Source: Deinococcus multiflagellatus
GTDB taxonomy: Bacteria; Deinococcota; Deinococci; Deinococcales; Deinococcaceae
Reading direction: 5' to 3'
Length of the DNA: 52,443 nucleotides
NCBI RefSeq assembly: GCF_020166415.1
Contig: NZ_JAIQXV010000026.1
Location: forward strand, 1-52,443
Positions 24,767 through 31,768 of the stretch are shown one piece after another (position 1 is the stretch's first letter; every line of letters begins with the position of its first letter). A program made the translations under genes and the position numbers. The notes under the pieces are model-generated. The model ran no database searches and was not told where the DNA came from. It was given only the letters and a program-made list of their open reading frames with translations.

Positions 24767-25315
24767 ATGAAAGAATCAGACGCGGTGAAGACGGGGCAGG
24801 CCGGGGACCGGGACATCGTCCTCCTCTCCCCCTTCACCCCAGGCCAGAGCGTGCATCTCAAGCCGCTCGACGGCCTAACCGCAGCGGCCATGACCGAATT
24901 GCTTCTTACTTTGACGGGAGTGCCGGTTTCGTCTGGGGCCCGAGCAGTTCTCGAAGTCGCCGCCGCACAGGAGTGCTTGGAACCTGAGCGGCAGCTCAGA
25001 CGCCTGATCACCCGCGCCTCCACGGCAGAAGACAAGATTAGCCGGTTGGTCACCGAGGACCGAAGTATCCACGAGCCGCTGCGAGTAGGCAGTTTTCTGC
25101 CCCAGATCCTGCGCCAACTTCACCCCGAGATTGACATGGACAAGGTAAAAATCCTGTCCATAAAGCGCAGCGCGCCGTACGATCAGCCGGTGAATCCCTG
25201 GTCTCTCCTGCGCGAGGGCGACCTGAATGGGGCCAATGCCCGCCTGCGGGAAGAATTGGCATGGGGCGCCGCGTTCACCGAGCAGGCCATGGCGGTGCTG
25301 CAGTGCTGGCGGTGA
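24767..25315 (+). CDS. Hypothetical protein, 182 aa
   Basis: ATG 24767 has AGGAGGAG five bases upstream. The N-terminal part is strand-rich (IVLLSPFTPGQSVHLKPLDG), then helical with a basic stretch (ECLEPERQLRRLITRASTAE). The DMDKVKILSIKRSAPYDQP segment could be a loop or wing. No family recognised. It forms an operon with the membrane protein before it. Confidence 0.6.
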   Translation: MKESDAVKTGQAGDRDIVLLSPFTPGQSVHLKPLDGLTAAAMTELLLTLTGVPVSSGARAVLEVAAAQECLEPERQLRRLITRASTAEDKISRLVTEDRSIHEPLRVGSFLPQILRQLHPEIDMDKVKILSIKRSAPYDQPVNPWSLLREGDLNGANARLREELAWGAAFTEQAMAVLQCWR

Positions 25316-25410
25316 GGCTCACCGGTCAGAACGTCATGCGTATTCCGGTTCTATCCCAGATCAGCGGACTCTGGTCCTGAACGAGGTGATCCGCATGGGC
25401 CGGGTTGTGC

Positions 25411-25447
25411 GTCACCGGGGCGGATTGCGCCCCCATACGGGCGCAAT
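25411..25447 (+). promoter_or_regulatory. Two mutually exclusive hairpins before a leader ORF
   Basis: Hairpin A: GGGGCG (25417-25422) with CGCCCC (25428-25433). Hairpin B: TTGCGCCC (25425-25432) with GGGCGCAA (25439-25446), ending one base before ATG 25448. They share 25425-25433 and cannot coexist. The CGTCACC start recalls an SPH element. Confidence 0.5.
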
Positions 25448-25495
25448 ATGACACGTCCTGCTTCTTCTCAGCGGGCCCAGGACGCCACCCGCTGA
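25448..25495 (+). CDS. Possible 15-codon leader peptide
   Basis: ATG 25448 encodes MTRPASSQRAQDATR and stops at TGA 25493-25495, which overlaps the next ATG (TGATG). It is likely a coupling leader for the downstream gene, possibly read out through the switchable hairpin upstream. Not large enough to be judged by codon use. Confidence 0.4.
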   Translation: MTRPASSQRAQDATR

Positions 25496-25971
25496 TGTTG
25501 ATCAACGCGAAAGACCGGCAGGAAGCCCGTGCCCTTCAGCGCCGTGGATTTCACGCACATGGACACGGTGTCCTCGAGTGGCCCGGGTCCTCGCCCTATC
25601 TGGACCGGCCTGTGGTGTCCAGTCTGGAGAAGGTGGCTCAGCATCTGGCGGCGCGCCGTGGGTGGCCTCTTCGACCAGGGCCCGCAGAGCTTCATCGCCG
25701 GTATCGGTTCAGCCTTCAGGTGCCAGTGCGGACAATTTACCTTTGGCCTGGCCCAGACCGGCACCTGCGACAAGGCCTCCTGACGCTTGATTTGCGCTCA
25801 GCGCCCTGGGCTTTTTTTGCGCTGGAGGGCGAAGCGGGGCTGGCTCTGGTGGCTTGGTTAACCCTCGGCGACTTAGAGCGCTCACGGCTGTTGCCGGCCC
25901 TCAGCCCGGACGTACGTGACACACTGAAGGCACATCTCGCACGAAGCGGTGCCACAGCAGATCAGCGCTAG
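25495..25971 (+). CDS. Hypothetical protein, 158 aa
   Basis: ATG 25495 overlaps the leader ORF stop; the frame opens earlier without a site. MLINAKDRQEARALQRRGFH, then a strand-rich middle (RFSLQVPVRTIYLWPGPDRH) and LLPALSPDVRDTLKAHLARS at the end. No family recognised. A bidirectional terminator separates it from the tRNA array. Confidence 0.6.
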   Translation: MLINAKDRQEARALQRRGFHAHGHGVLEWPGSSPYLDRPVVSSLEKVAQHLAARRGWPLRPGPAELHRRYRFSLQVPVRTIYLWPGPDRHLRQGLLTLDLRSAPWAFFALEGEAGLALVAWLTLGDLERSRLLPALSPDVRDTLKAHLARSGATADQR

Positions 25972-25985
25972 GAGCCTTGAAATGC

Positions 25986-26019
25986 AAAATGCGCCCCTCG
26001 AAAGGACGCATTTTTTTGG
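25986..26019. terminator. Bidirectional terminator
   Basis: AAAATGCG pairs with CGCATTTT around CCCCTCGAAAGGA, followed by a T run on the plus strand and TTTTGCATTT on the minus strand. It ends both the plus-strand gene and the tRNA operon. Confidence 0.75.
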
Positions 26020-26093
26020 TCGAGAAGACAGGATTCGAACCTGCGACCCCCTGGTCCCAAACCAGGTGCGCTACCGGCCTGCGCTACTTCTCG
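26017..26093 (-). tRNA. trnP: tRNA-Pro(UGG)
   Basis: 77 nt with an encoded CCA. Acceptor CGAGAAG/CTTCTCG, D arm, anticodon loop TTTGGGA in stem CCTGG/CCAGG, and the T loop GGTTCGAATCC are all intact. The 3' end abuts the terminator, so it is the last gene of the minus-strand operon. Confidence 0.95.
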
Positions 26094-26098
26094 ACGAT

Positions 26099-26173
26099 TG
26101 GGGTAGCCAGCCAGAGTCGAACTGGCGTTTCCTGATCCACACTCAGGCGTCCTGCCGCTGGACGATGACCACC
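26099..26173 (-). tRNA. trnH: tRNA-His(GUG)
   Basis: 75 nt including G-1 and an encoded CCA. Acceptor GTGGTCA pairs with TGGCTAC, with the extra G-1 opposite C73, typical of His. Anticodon loop GTGTGGA in stem CCTGA/TCAGG; T loop AGTTCGACT. Confidence 0.9.
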
Positions 26174-26200
26174 ATACAGGAAAAGCTGGGGCCTTTCCGT

Positions 26201-26278
26201 TGGTCGAAACGAAGGGAACGAGGGCCCTCAACAACACGAGCCTTAGTCGTGCGCGTCTACCAGTTGCGCCACGTGTCG
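26201..26278 (-). tRNA. Atypical tRNA-Leu-like gene, anticodon AAG
   Basis: CGACACG pairs with CGTTTCG (one mismatch) and CCA is encoded. A Leu-type D arm (GGCGCAACTGGTAGACGC) and a perfect anticodon stem CACGA/TCGTG with loop CTAAGGC give anticodon AAG. The T arm is weak: the usual TTCGANY loop is replaced by CCTCGTT or CTCGTTC with two or three poor pairs, and the variable arm is too short for a normal class II Leu tRNA. It may be a degenerate, specialised or repurposed tRNA. Confidence 0.6.
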
Positions 26279-26286
26279 AAAGAAAG

Positions 26287-26358
26287 CGGTCCTGACGGGA
26301 TTTGAACCCGCGACCTTCCGGCTGACAACCGGGTGCGCTCCCACTGCGCTACAGGACC
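26287..26358 (-). tRNA. trnD: tRNA-Asp(GUC)
   Basis: 72 nt to the discriminator G; CCA is not encoded. Acceptor GGTCCTG/CAGGACC, anticodon loop TTGTCAG, T loop GGTTCAAATCC. One anticodon-stem pair (27-43) is C-A. Confidence 0.9.
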
Positions 26359-26361
26359 ATG

Positions 26362-26438
26362 TGGTGACCTCAGCCGGGCTTGAACCGGCACTCTCCTGGT
26401 TGAAAGCCAGGTGTGTTGACCACTTCCACCATGAGGCC
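26362..26438 (-). tRNA. trnE: tRNA-Glu(UUC)
   Basis: 77 nt with encoded CCA. Acceptor GGCCTCA/TGAGGTC (one G-U), anticodon loop CTTTCAA in stem CCTGG/CCAGG, T loop GTTCAAGC. The D arm is unusual (TGGTGGAAGTGGTCAACAC), so the identity rests mainly on the anticodon. Confidence 0.85.
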
Positions 26439-26444
26439 AGAAAA

Positions 26445-26518
26445 AGGCGACGAGCCGATTCGAACGGCCGGAAGCACCTTTTGCAGAGGTGCGGGTTAAA
26501 CCACTTCCCTACGTCGCC
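26445..26518 (-). tRNA. trnC: tRNA-Cys(GCA)
   Basis: 74 nt; discriminator T as in Cys, CCA not encoded. Acceptor GGCGACG/CGTCGCC, anticodon loop CTGCAAA in stem CACCT/AGGTG, T loop CGTTCGAATCG. It is the first gene of the minus-strand array. Confidence 0.9.
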
Positions 26519-26920
26519 AAGGAGGGCTATGGGAGCCAGAAGTGCACAGGCGTAACTTCAGGCGAGCAGCCGGTGATCCGGACAGGCGAGGTGTTCTCGC
26601 GGATCTCGCGCTGGGCCTGGATGATCACCGTGCTCCGGAGGGCACACGCACGGCCGTTCCAGATCCTCCAGGCGGCCAGCAAGGTGCGGCGCGAGGTGGG
26701 GATGGAGGGGGCGGGGCGTGTTCATGCCCGGCAGTCTAGGGGAGCAGAAGTGCTCAGCCATCAGCCAAGTGGCGGGGGAAAGCACTAGGTTAGATGGTCA
26801 AGACGCACGCTTGCCTTACGGGCACATTTGCCTTTTAGGGTCTCGCGCCAACACGCTGGGTTCGATGACAGGCGCATCCGCGAGCGAGGTAGAAGACGTG
26901 GTCAGGAAGCCACGGGTGCA
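26519..26920. other. Gap upstream of the tRNA array
   Basis: About 400 bases with no convincing gene. A weak minus-strand ORF of 55 codons (26558-26725, MNTPRPLHPHLAPHLAGRLE) has a TAGACT -10-like box seven bases before its ATG; the box could instead drive the tRNA operon. The plus strand shows only shadow frames before the SPH element at 26921. Confidence 0.35.
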
Positions 26921-26959
26921 TCAATACCCCTGGCCGAGCGCCAGGGGTGCAGGTGCAGC
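26921..26959 (+). promoter_or_regulatory. SPH element
   Basis: Nine-bp stem ACCCCTGGC / GCCAGGGGT with loop CGAGC, GGTGC, nine bases, ATG 26960. Confidence 0.8.
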
Positions 26960-27292
26960 ATGAAATCATTGGCCAAAGTGCAATTTGCTGGGTTCCACTG
27001 CGACGTTTTTCTCGGTGTGTATACCGACGGCCGCCCAGCACTTCAGCTCCGGGACTGTGTCACAGACGAATTGGTCTTGACGGCCACCGTCAATGTGCCT
27101 GATACGGAGCTGGCCAAGGATGAAGTAGTGCTGAAGACCTATGCCGAGGGCCAAGGCATAGACCAGGTACTTGAACAGGCGGGCCTGATTGACCCACCGC
27201 ACCGCCGTGTCCGGGTGGGCTTTACTGAAGCCTTGGTCGCCAGGAGGCGTTTCCCAACGGAAGCCCCTGAAGGAGCGCAGGAGAAGCAATGA
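26960..27292 (+). CDS. DUF4313-like protein, 110 aa
   Basis: Start set by the SPH element. VQFAGFHCDVFLGVYTDGRP, then ALQLRDCVTDELVLTATVNV and a C-terminal IDQVLEQAGLIDPP resemble DUF4313, a small family of phage and plasmid proteins with an LTVN strand and a loop leading to a final helix. Role unknown. It overlaps a 16-codon ORF (27289-27339, MTNILIRTMGPKGQVT) that in turn overlaps the next start. Confidence 0.65.
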   Translation: MKSLAKVQFAGFHCDVFLGVYTDGRPALQLRDCVTDELVLTATVNVPDTELAKDEVVLKTYAEGQGIDQVLEQAGLIDPPHRRVRVGFTEALVARRRFPTEAPEGAQEKQ

Positions 27293-27339
27293 CCAACATT
27301 CTGATCAGGACTATGGGGCCAAAAGGGCAGGTGACGTGA
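27289..27339 (+). CDS. Possible 16-codon coupling ORF
   Basis: ATG 27289 overlaps the previous stop (ATGA) and its own TGA (27337-27339) overlaps the next ATG (TGATG). It encodes MTNILIRTMGPKGQVT. It may carry ribosomes from the DUF4313-like gene to the membrane protein gene. Confidence 0.35.
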   Translation: MTNILIRTMGPKGQVT

Positions 27340-27614
27340 TGGATTTTATGAGCTTGACCCTCCTGGTAGGAGGAAGCCTAACCGTGACTGGCCGGTACGT
27401 GCTAGCCGGATTTCGTGCAGGACATTTGAGTCTGGCAATGTGCATAGCCCTACTTGTAGTCATGGTCTTGAGTGGGCTCACAATGCTGCTCAGTGCTTGG
27501 CGAATGGTCTTCTGGCGGGAACTCCGCTCTTCATCAATAAACTGGATGGCTGCCGGCATGGGCTTCTACGCCCTTACGGTCAGCATAGCGGCTTGGTTTA
27601 TTGAGCTCAGTTAA
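27339..27614 (+). CDS. Small membrane protein, 91 aa
   Basis: ATG 27339 (MDFMSLTLLVGGSLTVTGRY) overlaps the stop of the 16-codon ORF before it. Three hydrophobic segments at about 5-22, 30-50 and 68-88 suggest three membrane helices. No family recognised. Codon use is less GC-rich than its neighbours, which may mark a more recent arrival. Confidence 0.6.
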   Translation: MDFMSLTLLVGGSLTVTGRYVLAGFRAGHLSLAMCIALLVVMVLSGLTMLLSAWRMVFWRELRSSSINWMAAGMGFYALTVSIAAWFIELS

Positions 27615-27802
27615 TGCGGCGAGCCTACGAATGGACCGCATCACGTGGTTCTCAAGGCCAGCATCGTGCTTGCCAGTTGGCCCCTTGTAAGCCCCTGCTC
27701 TCCCTTGCTCCAATAGCTTCTCCTGCTGCACACCGTGACCACTTGTTGGGGGGTGCAGTCCACTCCGAATGGCGGTCTCCATGGTGCTGGAGGTTCTGAG
27801 CA

Positions 27803-28624
27803 GTGTTGGTCGATTTGTGCATTTCTGATGTTTGGGGCAAGAAAGTTGACGGCCTGCGCCGCACAGCCCTTCCCGAAGGGCACCCTGTTCCTGCTGAGTT
27901 TTTTTCGGCTATTCGTCTGCTTGAAGGTCAGACAGATGACCGCAGTCGGCAGATCCTGCTGGCGAGGACACGCTCTGTTCAAGAGACACGCGCTGTGGCG
28001 AAGCAGTGGAACATCACGCCTGAGCGTGTGCGGCAACTGGAAAGTAAAGGTCGTCGTCGCCTGGCGTTGGCGCTGGAGAGCCACCAGTGGACAGAGGCGC
28101 CTCAGGCCCTGGCTGACCCCCCGCAGGTGGTTCTTTTACCCGAACATACAGAAACCATCTGGTCGCTGCTGGTGTCCGTGGCCAGCGCCCGCTCTGGTGG
28201 CCGGGTGAGCACCTATAAGCTGGATGCCCTGCGCTGGGTGGTTGTTCAGACGGAGGCCCACACGTTTATCCCAGGGCTCTCCTTACCAACAGGCCGCTTT
28301 TTCACCGAAGAGGAAGCGTCTGCCTTCACAGGTATATCCGCTGACCTGTTGCGCGTAGTCTGGCCTGCAGCACGGCTCACGCGAACACAGAGTGGTCACT
28401 ATGCCGACTTCTCAATTCGCTGGACATCGCGCGAGTGGCTGGAGGCGCTCAGCTACATCTTGGCAGGCACTACCCCCTTCCATGAAAGGGAATTGTTCGC
28501 CGCCTTGAAGAGACTGCCAGACGCGCCACAGGTACAGGACAGTACGCTGCGACAGATTTTGCGCCTTCATCCAGACTTCTCGCGTGGTGAGACCGCCGGC
28601 GTATGGCAGCATGTGCCGCCCTGA
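27803..28624 (+). CDS. Sigma-region-4-like DNA-binding protein
   Basis: 273 residues from GTG 27803 with GGAGG about eight bases upstream. TRAVAKQWNITPERVRQLES followed by KGRRRLALAL is a sigma-70 region 4 type helix-turn-helix. The rest has a second HTH-like C-terminal segment (FHERELFAALKRLPDAPQVQ, then DSTLRQILRLHPDFSRGETA), like HARE-HTH or RPB-type winged helices. No sigma region 2 is seen, so it is unlikely to be a full sigma factor and may act as a promoter-binding regulator. A terminator follows. Confidence 0.7.
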   Translation: MLVDLCISDVWGKKVDGLRRTALPEGHPVPAEFFSAIRLLEGQTDDRSRQILLARTRSVQETRAVAKQWNITPERVRQLESKGRRRLALALESHQWTEAPQALADPPQVVLLPEHTETIWSLLVSVASARSGGRVSTYKLDALRWVVVQTEAHTFIPGLSLPTGRFFTEEEASAFTGISADLLRVVWPAARLTRTQSGHYADFSIRWTSREWLEALSYILAGTTPFHERELFAALKRLPDAPQVQDSTLRQILRLHPDFSRGETAGVWQHVPP

Positions 28625-28668
28625 TGGTCTCACCCAAGTGGCCCCGAAACTCCTGACTTCTTTCCATG

Positions 28669-28705
28669 TGGAGCGGGCGCGTTCGCGCCCGCTCCATGCA
28701 TTTTC
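28669..28705 (+). terminator. Intrinsic terminator
   Basis: GGAGCGGGCGC (28670-28680) pairs with GCGCCCGCTCC (28685-28695), loop GTTC, then ATGCATTTT. Confidence 0.65.
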
Positions 28706-28720
28706 CTGGAGGTGCCTTCC

Positions 28721-29335
28721 ATGCCTGATTCTGCCAAAGAGCCGCGTGACCTGCTGATTCTGCGGGCTATTGATGGTCGGCGGGTGCGAATCCGTGCCCG
28801 CCAGATTCGTGTAGTCACAGAGAGTCCGACCGGACGACATCATGCTCGGGTCGAGCTGTACGGACAGGGAGTCCCTCGCGTGGTTCTGGCCGTGCCCAGC
28901 GAGTTGGCCGCCAAGGTCATGGCCCTGCGCCCGAAAAGCCGTCCAGCAAAGGCGACATCGCCGAGCAACTTCTATGACTACTCCCTGCGGTATTTCACAG
29001 CTTACCGGGAGCCGCCGAAAGGAATGAGCCGGATCCAGCTGACTGAACGTGTTGAGGTGCCGCCAGGTCACGGCGCTCCCGGTATGCCCCCGGCGATAGC
29101 AGCGCGCTACCAAGAGTTAGGGGGTCCTGGCGGAGGATGGATTGTGTGTGTTCAGTTTGTGGACCCACCTCAACAGGTACGGTCCCAGGCTCACCGGGCG
29201 CAGCAGCGTCGACAGAGTCTGGAACGCCGCATCTCTCGGCAAGCCCCACTCTTCATGGATGAGCTCATTCAACAAGCAGTTGCGCGGAAGCCAGCCTATT
29301 TTGAGGGGCAGCTGATGGCAGAGAACCAGAGTTAG
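28721..29335 (+). CDS. Hypothetical protein, 204 aa
   Basis: ATG 28721 has GGAGGTG seven bases upstream. Basic and strand-rich at the start (RDLLILRAIDGRRVRIRARQ), a Tyr-rich middle (NFYDYSLRYFTAYREPPKGM) and a basic, helical C-terminal region (AHRAQQRRQSLERRISRQAP). No family recognised. It lies directly before the parS sites, so its 3' flank is the centromere region. Confidence 0.6.
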   Translation: MPDSAKEPRDLLILRAIDGRRVRIRARQIRVVTESPTGRHHARVELYGQGVPRVVLAVPSELAAKVMALRPKSRPAKATSPSNFYDYSLRYFTAYREPPKGMSRIQLTERVEVPPGHGAPGMPPAIAARYQELGGPGGGWIVCVQFVDPPQQVRSQAHRAQQRRQSLERRISRQAPLFMDELIQQAVARKPAYFEGQLMAENQS

Positions 29336-29349
29336 GTCCCCGGGACCTA
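29333..29349. repeat. parS-like palindrome 1
   Basis: TAGGTCCC-C-GGGACCTA, a perfect 17-base inverted repeat with one central base. Confidence 0.7.
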
Positions 29350-29419
29350 GACCTGGTGGCCCTAGGTTTCGCGGGTGATAGATACATCTGCGGTTGAATA
29401 TGCCAGTCGAATGTCGGGT

Positions 29420-29436
29420 TAGGTCCCGGGGACCTA
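29420..29436. repeat. parS-like palindrome 2
   Basis: TAGGTCCC-G-GGGACCTA, same arms as site 1, 87 bp downstream. Confidence 0.7.
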
Positions 29437-29506
29437 GAGCTTCGCACCGCCCTGATTGAACAGGGATTCAGGTTATCCACTGGTAAATGGTCTAGGCCAA
29501 ACGTTA

Positions 29507-29531
29507 GAGCTAGGTCCCGGGGACCTAGCTC
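29507..29531. repeat. parS-like palindrome 3
   Basis: GAGC-TAGGTCCC-G-GGGACCTA-GCTC, the longest arms (12 bp each side), 91 bp after site 2. It lies just past the parB 3' end. Confidence 0.75.
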
Positions 29532-29588
29532 AGCAAGAGGTGTGTTCGGAACAGATTCCTGAAACTCAGTCAAAAGCCAACGGCGGGT

Positions 29589-30497
29589 TTACCCCTGGAG
29601 GAGCCGCAGCAATTTGGTCAGGTGTTGCTCGGCCACCTGCCGCTTTTTGGGACTAAGCTTGGCCCACGCCTCTTCTGAGAGGTGCGGTCGCAAGGCTTCG
29701 AGTGTGCTCACTGCTGCTGGCCGGTCTGGCTTGAGCAAGGCCTGCACTGCTGCCCGCATCTGCTCGGCACTCCACTGCTGCTCAATCCCGTCTTCCAGCA
29801 GCTGCTCCCGAGCGGGGTGGGTTTTGAGATATGGCAACTCCAGCGCCGCCTTGAGAGAGAGCTGTCCCTGCTCCACAGCTTTTACCTCGCTAGGTTTCAG
29901 AAAGAGAATTCGGGCCCGTTTGCGCGCCCAGGTTTCTAGTTTTCCCAGCCCTAGACCAGCCAGCGTGTCACTGACGCCGTGGGTGTCCTCCTCGGTGCCG
30001 TTGCGCAGGCGGTTCAGATAGCTCGGCAGGTCTAGAAGCGCGACGCCGGTGATCAGACTGATTTGCTCTAAGACAGCCATGTCGTTGTGGTACTGGTCAG
30101 GATCCTGACGGGCATTGTTCTCGGCCAGGGCCGCTTCCAGCAACTGCCGGTCTGACAGCTCTTTGACGAACACAGGCACCTCTTCCAGCTGGGCCAGTTT
30201 GGCAGCGCAGAAGCGCCGGTAACCAGCCACCAGCTGAAAATGCCCGGGCTCACGGTGGGGATCAGGGCGCACCAACAGGGGAGTCAAGACGCCCTGCCGC
30301 TGAATACTGGGAAGAATGTCTTCCAGATCTGCCGCCTGAAGCTCTGGCGCGGTATCCCGGCGGCTGTAACGGGGGTTGTGCCGTGGAATGATGTGGATGG
30401 TATCCAGACGAACCATCCTGGCTTCCAGACCCGCGTTGGTCTGCTGCATCACAGCGACGCTGGGGAGAACACTCTTCATGTTGGGTCGCTTGCTCAT
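29589..30497 (-). CDS. parB: ParB-type partition protein
   Basis: 302 residues; its ATG overlaps the parA stop (ATGA), so the two are co-translated. MVRLDTIHIIPRHNPRYSRR leads into the ParB N-terminal fold; the CTP-binding motifs are at GYRRFCA (residues 92-98) and ENNARQD (126-132), variants of GERRFRA and ENLQRED. HTH-like ISLITGVALLDLPSYLNRLR follows, and a C-terminal helical region may dimerise. It should load onto the three palindromes directly downstream and slide as a CTP clamp. The order is parA-parB-parS. Confidence 0.9.
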   Translation of the reverse strand: MSKRPNMKSVLPSVAVMQQTNAGLEARMVRLDTIHIIPRHNPRYSRRDTAPELQAADLEDILPSIQRQGVLTPLLVRPDPHREPGHFQLVAGYRRFCAAKLAQLEEVPVFVKELSDRQLLEAALAENNARQDPDQYHNDMAVLEQISLITGVALLDLPSYLNRLRNGTEEDTHGVSDTLAGLGLGKLETWARKRARILFLKPSEVKAVEQGQLSLKAALELPYLKTHPAREQLLEDGIEQQWSAEQMRAAVQALLKPDRPAAVSTLEALRPHLSEEAWAKLSPKKRQVAEQHLTKLLRLLQG

Positions 30498-31654
30498 GGA
30501 CGGACTCCGACGAAGCTCAGCACCTCGTCCACCATGAGATTAAGTTCACGGACAGCGGGATCTTTCGGCTTCCAAAGCGGCACCACTGTACGGCCGATCA
30601 TCGCGTCGTTAAACACGGATTTCCGGTAGGTGATGGGGGTGGTGCTGGGTGCGATGGCGTTGTAATGGGTGGTCAGGATCTCAAGGACATCCCGGTCATG
30701 GTTCAAATTCTTGCTGAAAGAGGTCACCACGAAGGCACTGACTTTGAGGTTGGGGCTGAAGCGGCGGCATTGCTGAACCACTTCCAGCACCTGATTGAAA
30801 TTTTCGATGGCCTTCATGCTGCTGTTGACGGGAATCAAGACATGGTCTGCCGCACTGAGGGCGGCGCGGGCCAGCCCACCTCGGGAAGGAGGAGTATCGA
30901 TCACAACGATGTCGTACCGACCTTCGAAATGGTCCAGCAGTAGCCTCAGATTGCCGATGTCCTCGTCGTTCATCAAGATGGTAGCGTCCACCTTGCTCAG
31001 TTTGCTGTTCGCAGGAATCACGTGAAGACCGGGAAATTGGGCTGGCGTCAGCGGTACAGGGGGATCTTCTGCCGGATCATTGAGGAAGCTGCCCACCGTC
31101 GAGCTCAGCCGGTGCGCCGGGCTACTGGGATCGTCACTCAATCCCAAACGACGCGACAGACTGGCCTGCGGGTCCGTGTCAACGAGCAGCACCCGGTAAG
31201 GTTGCCCGGTTGCTGGATTCATGCGCTGGCTCAGCAGAAAAGCCGCTTCCACCGCGATGGTCGTCTTACCGCTTCCACCCGATTCGTTCCATGTGGCGAT
31301 TCGTAACATAGGGGGCTCCTTGGAGGTCGGTTCTAGAGAGAGGGGGATGAGGGCCGCAACCGGGGTGCTGTACTGCGTGATCTTGATCGCTTGCCGCTGT
31401 GTGTTCACGTCCCAAATGGCCGCTTTAAAAGCGTCGCGCAGGCGGCGAACAGGCATGATCCGCAACACGGGGAGGTCGGAGGCGAGATGGCTGATGGGGA
31501 TGAGCTTGGCGATAGGGGTGCGGTAGTGACTGATGGTGATGTCGCGTTGATGACTGGTGACCTGCTCGAGCAAGGCGGCCAGAGAGGCGCGGGCATCGGT
31601 AAGCTGAACAGGCTCAGATGAATCTGAACTGGGGTCCCGACGAGGATTCCGCAT
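30494..31654 (-). CDS. parA: ParA ATPase with N-terminal tandem Phd/YefM-like domains
   Basis: 386 residues from ATG 31654. Residues 15-55 (VQLTDARASLAALLEQVTSH ... HYRTPIAKLIPIS) and 62-106 (LRIMPVRRLRDAFKAAIWDV ... QYSTPVAALIPLS) each match a Phd/YefM antitoxin fold. The ATPase starts at Met116: NESGGSGKTTIAVE is the Walker A region, but the signature lysine of KGGxGKT is Ser125. VLLVDTDPQAS and DIVVIDTPPSRGG follow. An in-frame ATG 31309 with AGGAG at six bases could give a short ATPase of 271 residues. The long start is preceded by TTGACA-18-TACCAT and lies ten bases after the -10, suggesting a leaderless message. Confidence 0.85.
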   Translation of the reverse strand: MRNPRRDPSSDSSEPVQLTDARASLAALLEQVTSHQRDITISHYRTPIAKLIPISHLASDLPVLRIMPVRRLRDAFKAAIWDVNTQRQAIKITQYSTPVAALIPLSLEPTSKEPPMLRIATWNESGGSGKTTIAVEAAFLLSQRMNPATGQPYRVLLVDTDPQASLSRRLGLSDDPSSPAHRLSSTVGSFLNDPAEDPPVPLTPAQFPGLHVIPANSKLSKVDATILMNDEDIGNLRLLLDHFEGRYDIVVIDTPPSRGGLARAALSAADHVLIPVNSSMKAIENFNQVLEVVQQCRRFSPNLKVSAFVVTSFSKNLNHDRDVLEILTTHYNAIAPSTTPITYRKSVFNDAMIGRTVVPLWKPKDPAVRELNLMVDEVLSFVGVRP

Positions 31655-31664
31655 GACTGTTTGA

Positions 31665-31694
31665 ATGGTAAAAGTTGTACCACATACGTGTCAA
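31665..31694 (-). promoter_or_regulatory. Promoter of parAB
   Basis: On the minus strand TTGACA (31694-31689), 18-base spacer, TACCAT (31670-31665). ATG 31654 is ten bases beyond the -10, so transcription would start near the first codon. Confidence 0.6.
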
Positions 31695-31768
31695 ATGCCC
31701 AATTGAGTAGCGATGGGTTTGCGGCATATGCGAGACCGCGCAAACTCTCGCGCTGACCACCCTGCTGT

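Noticed and set aside
25949..26788. Plus-strand ORFs over the tRNA array, including one reading GREDRIRTCDPLVPNQ
   Set aside because: These are read-through of reverse-complement tRNA genes; the sequence is a well-known artefact of antisense tRNA T and anticodon arms.
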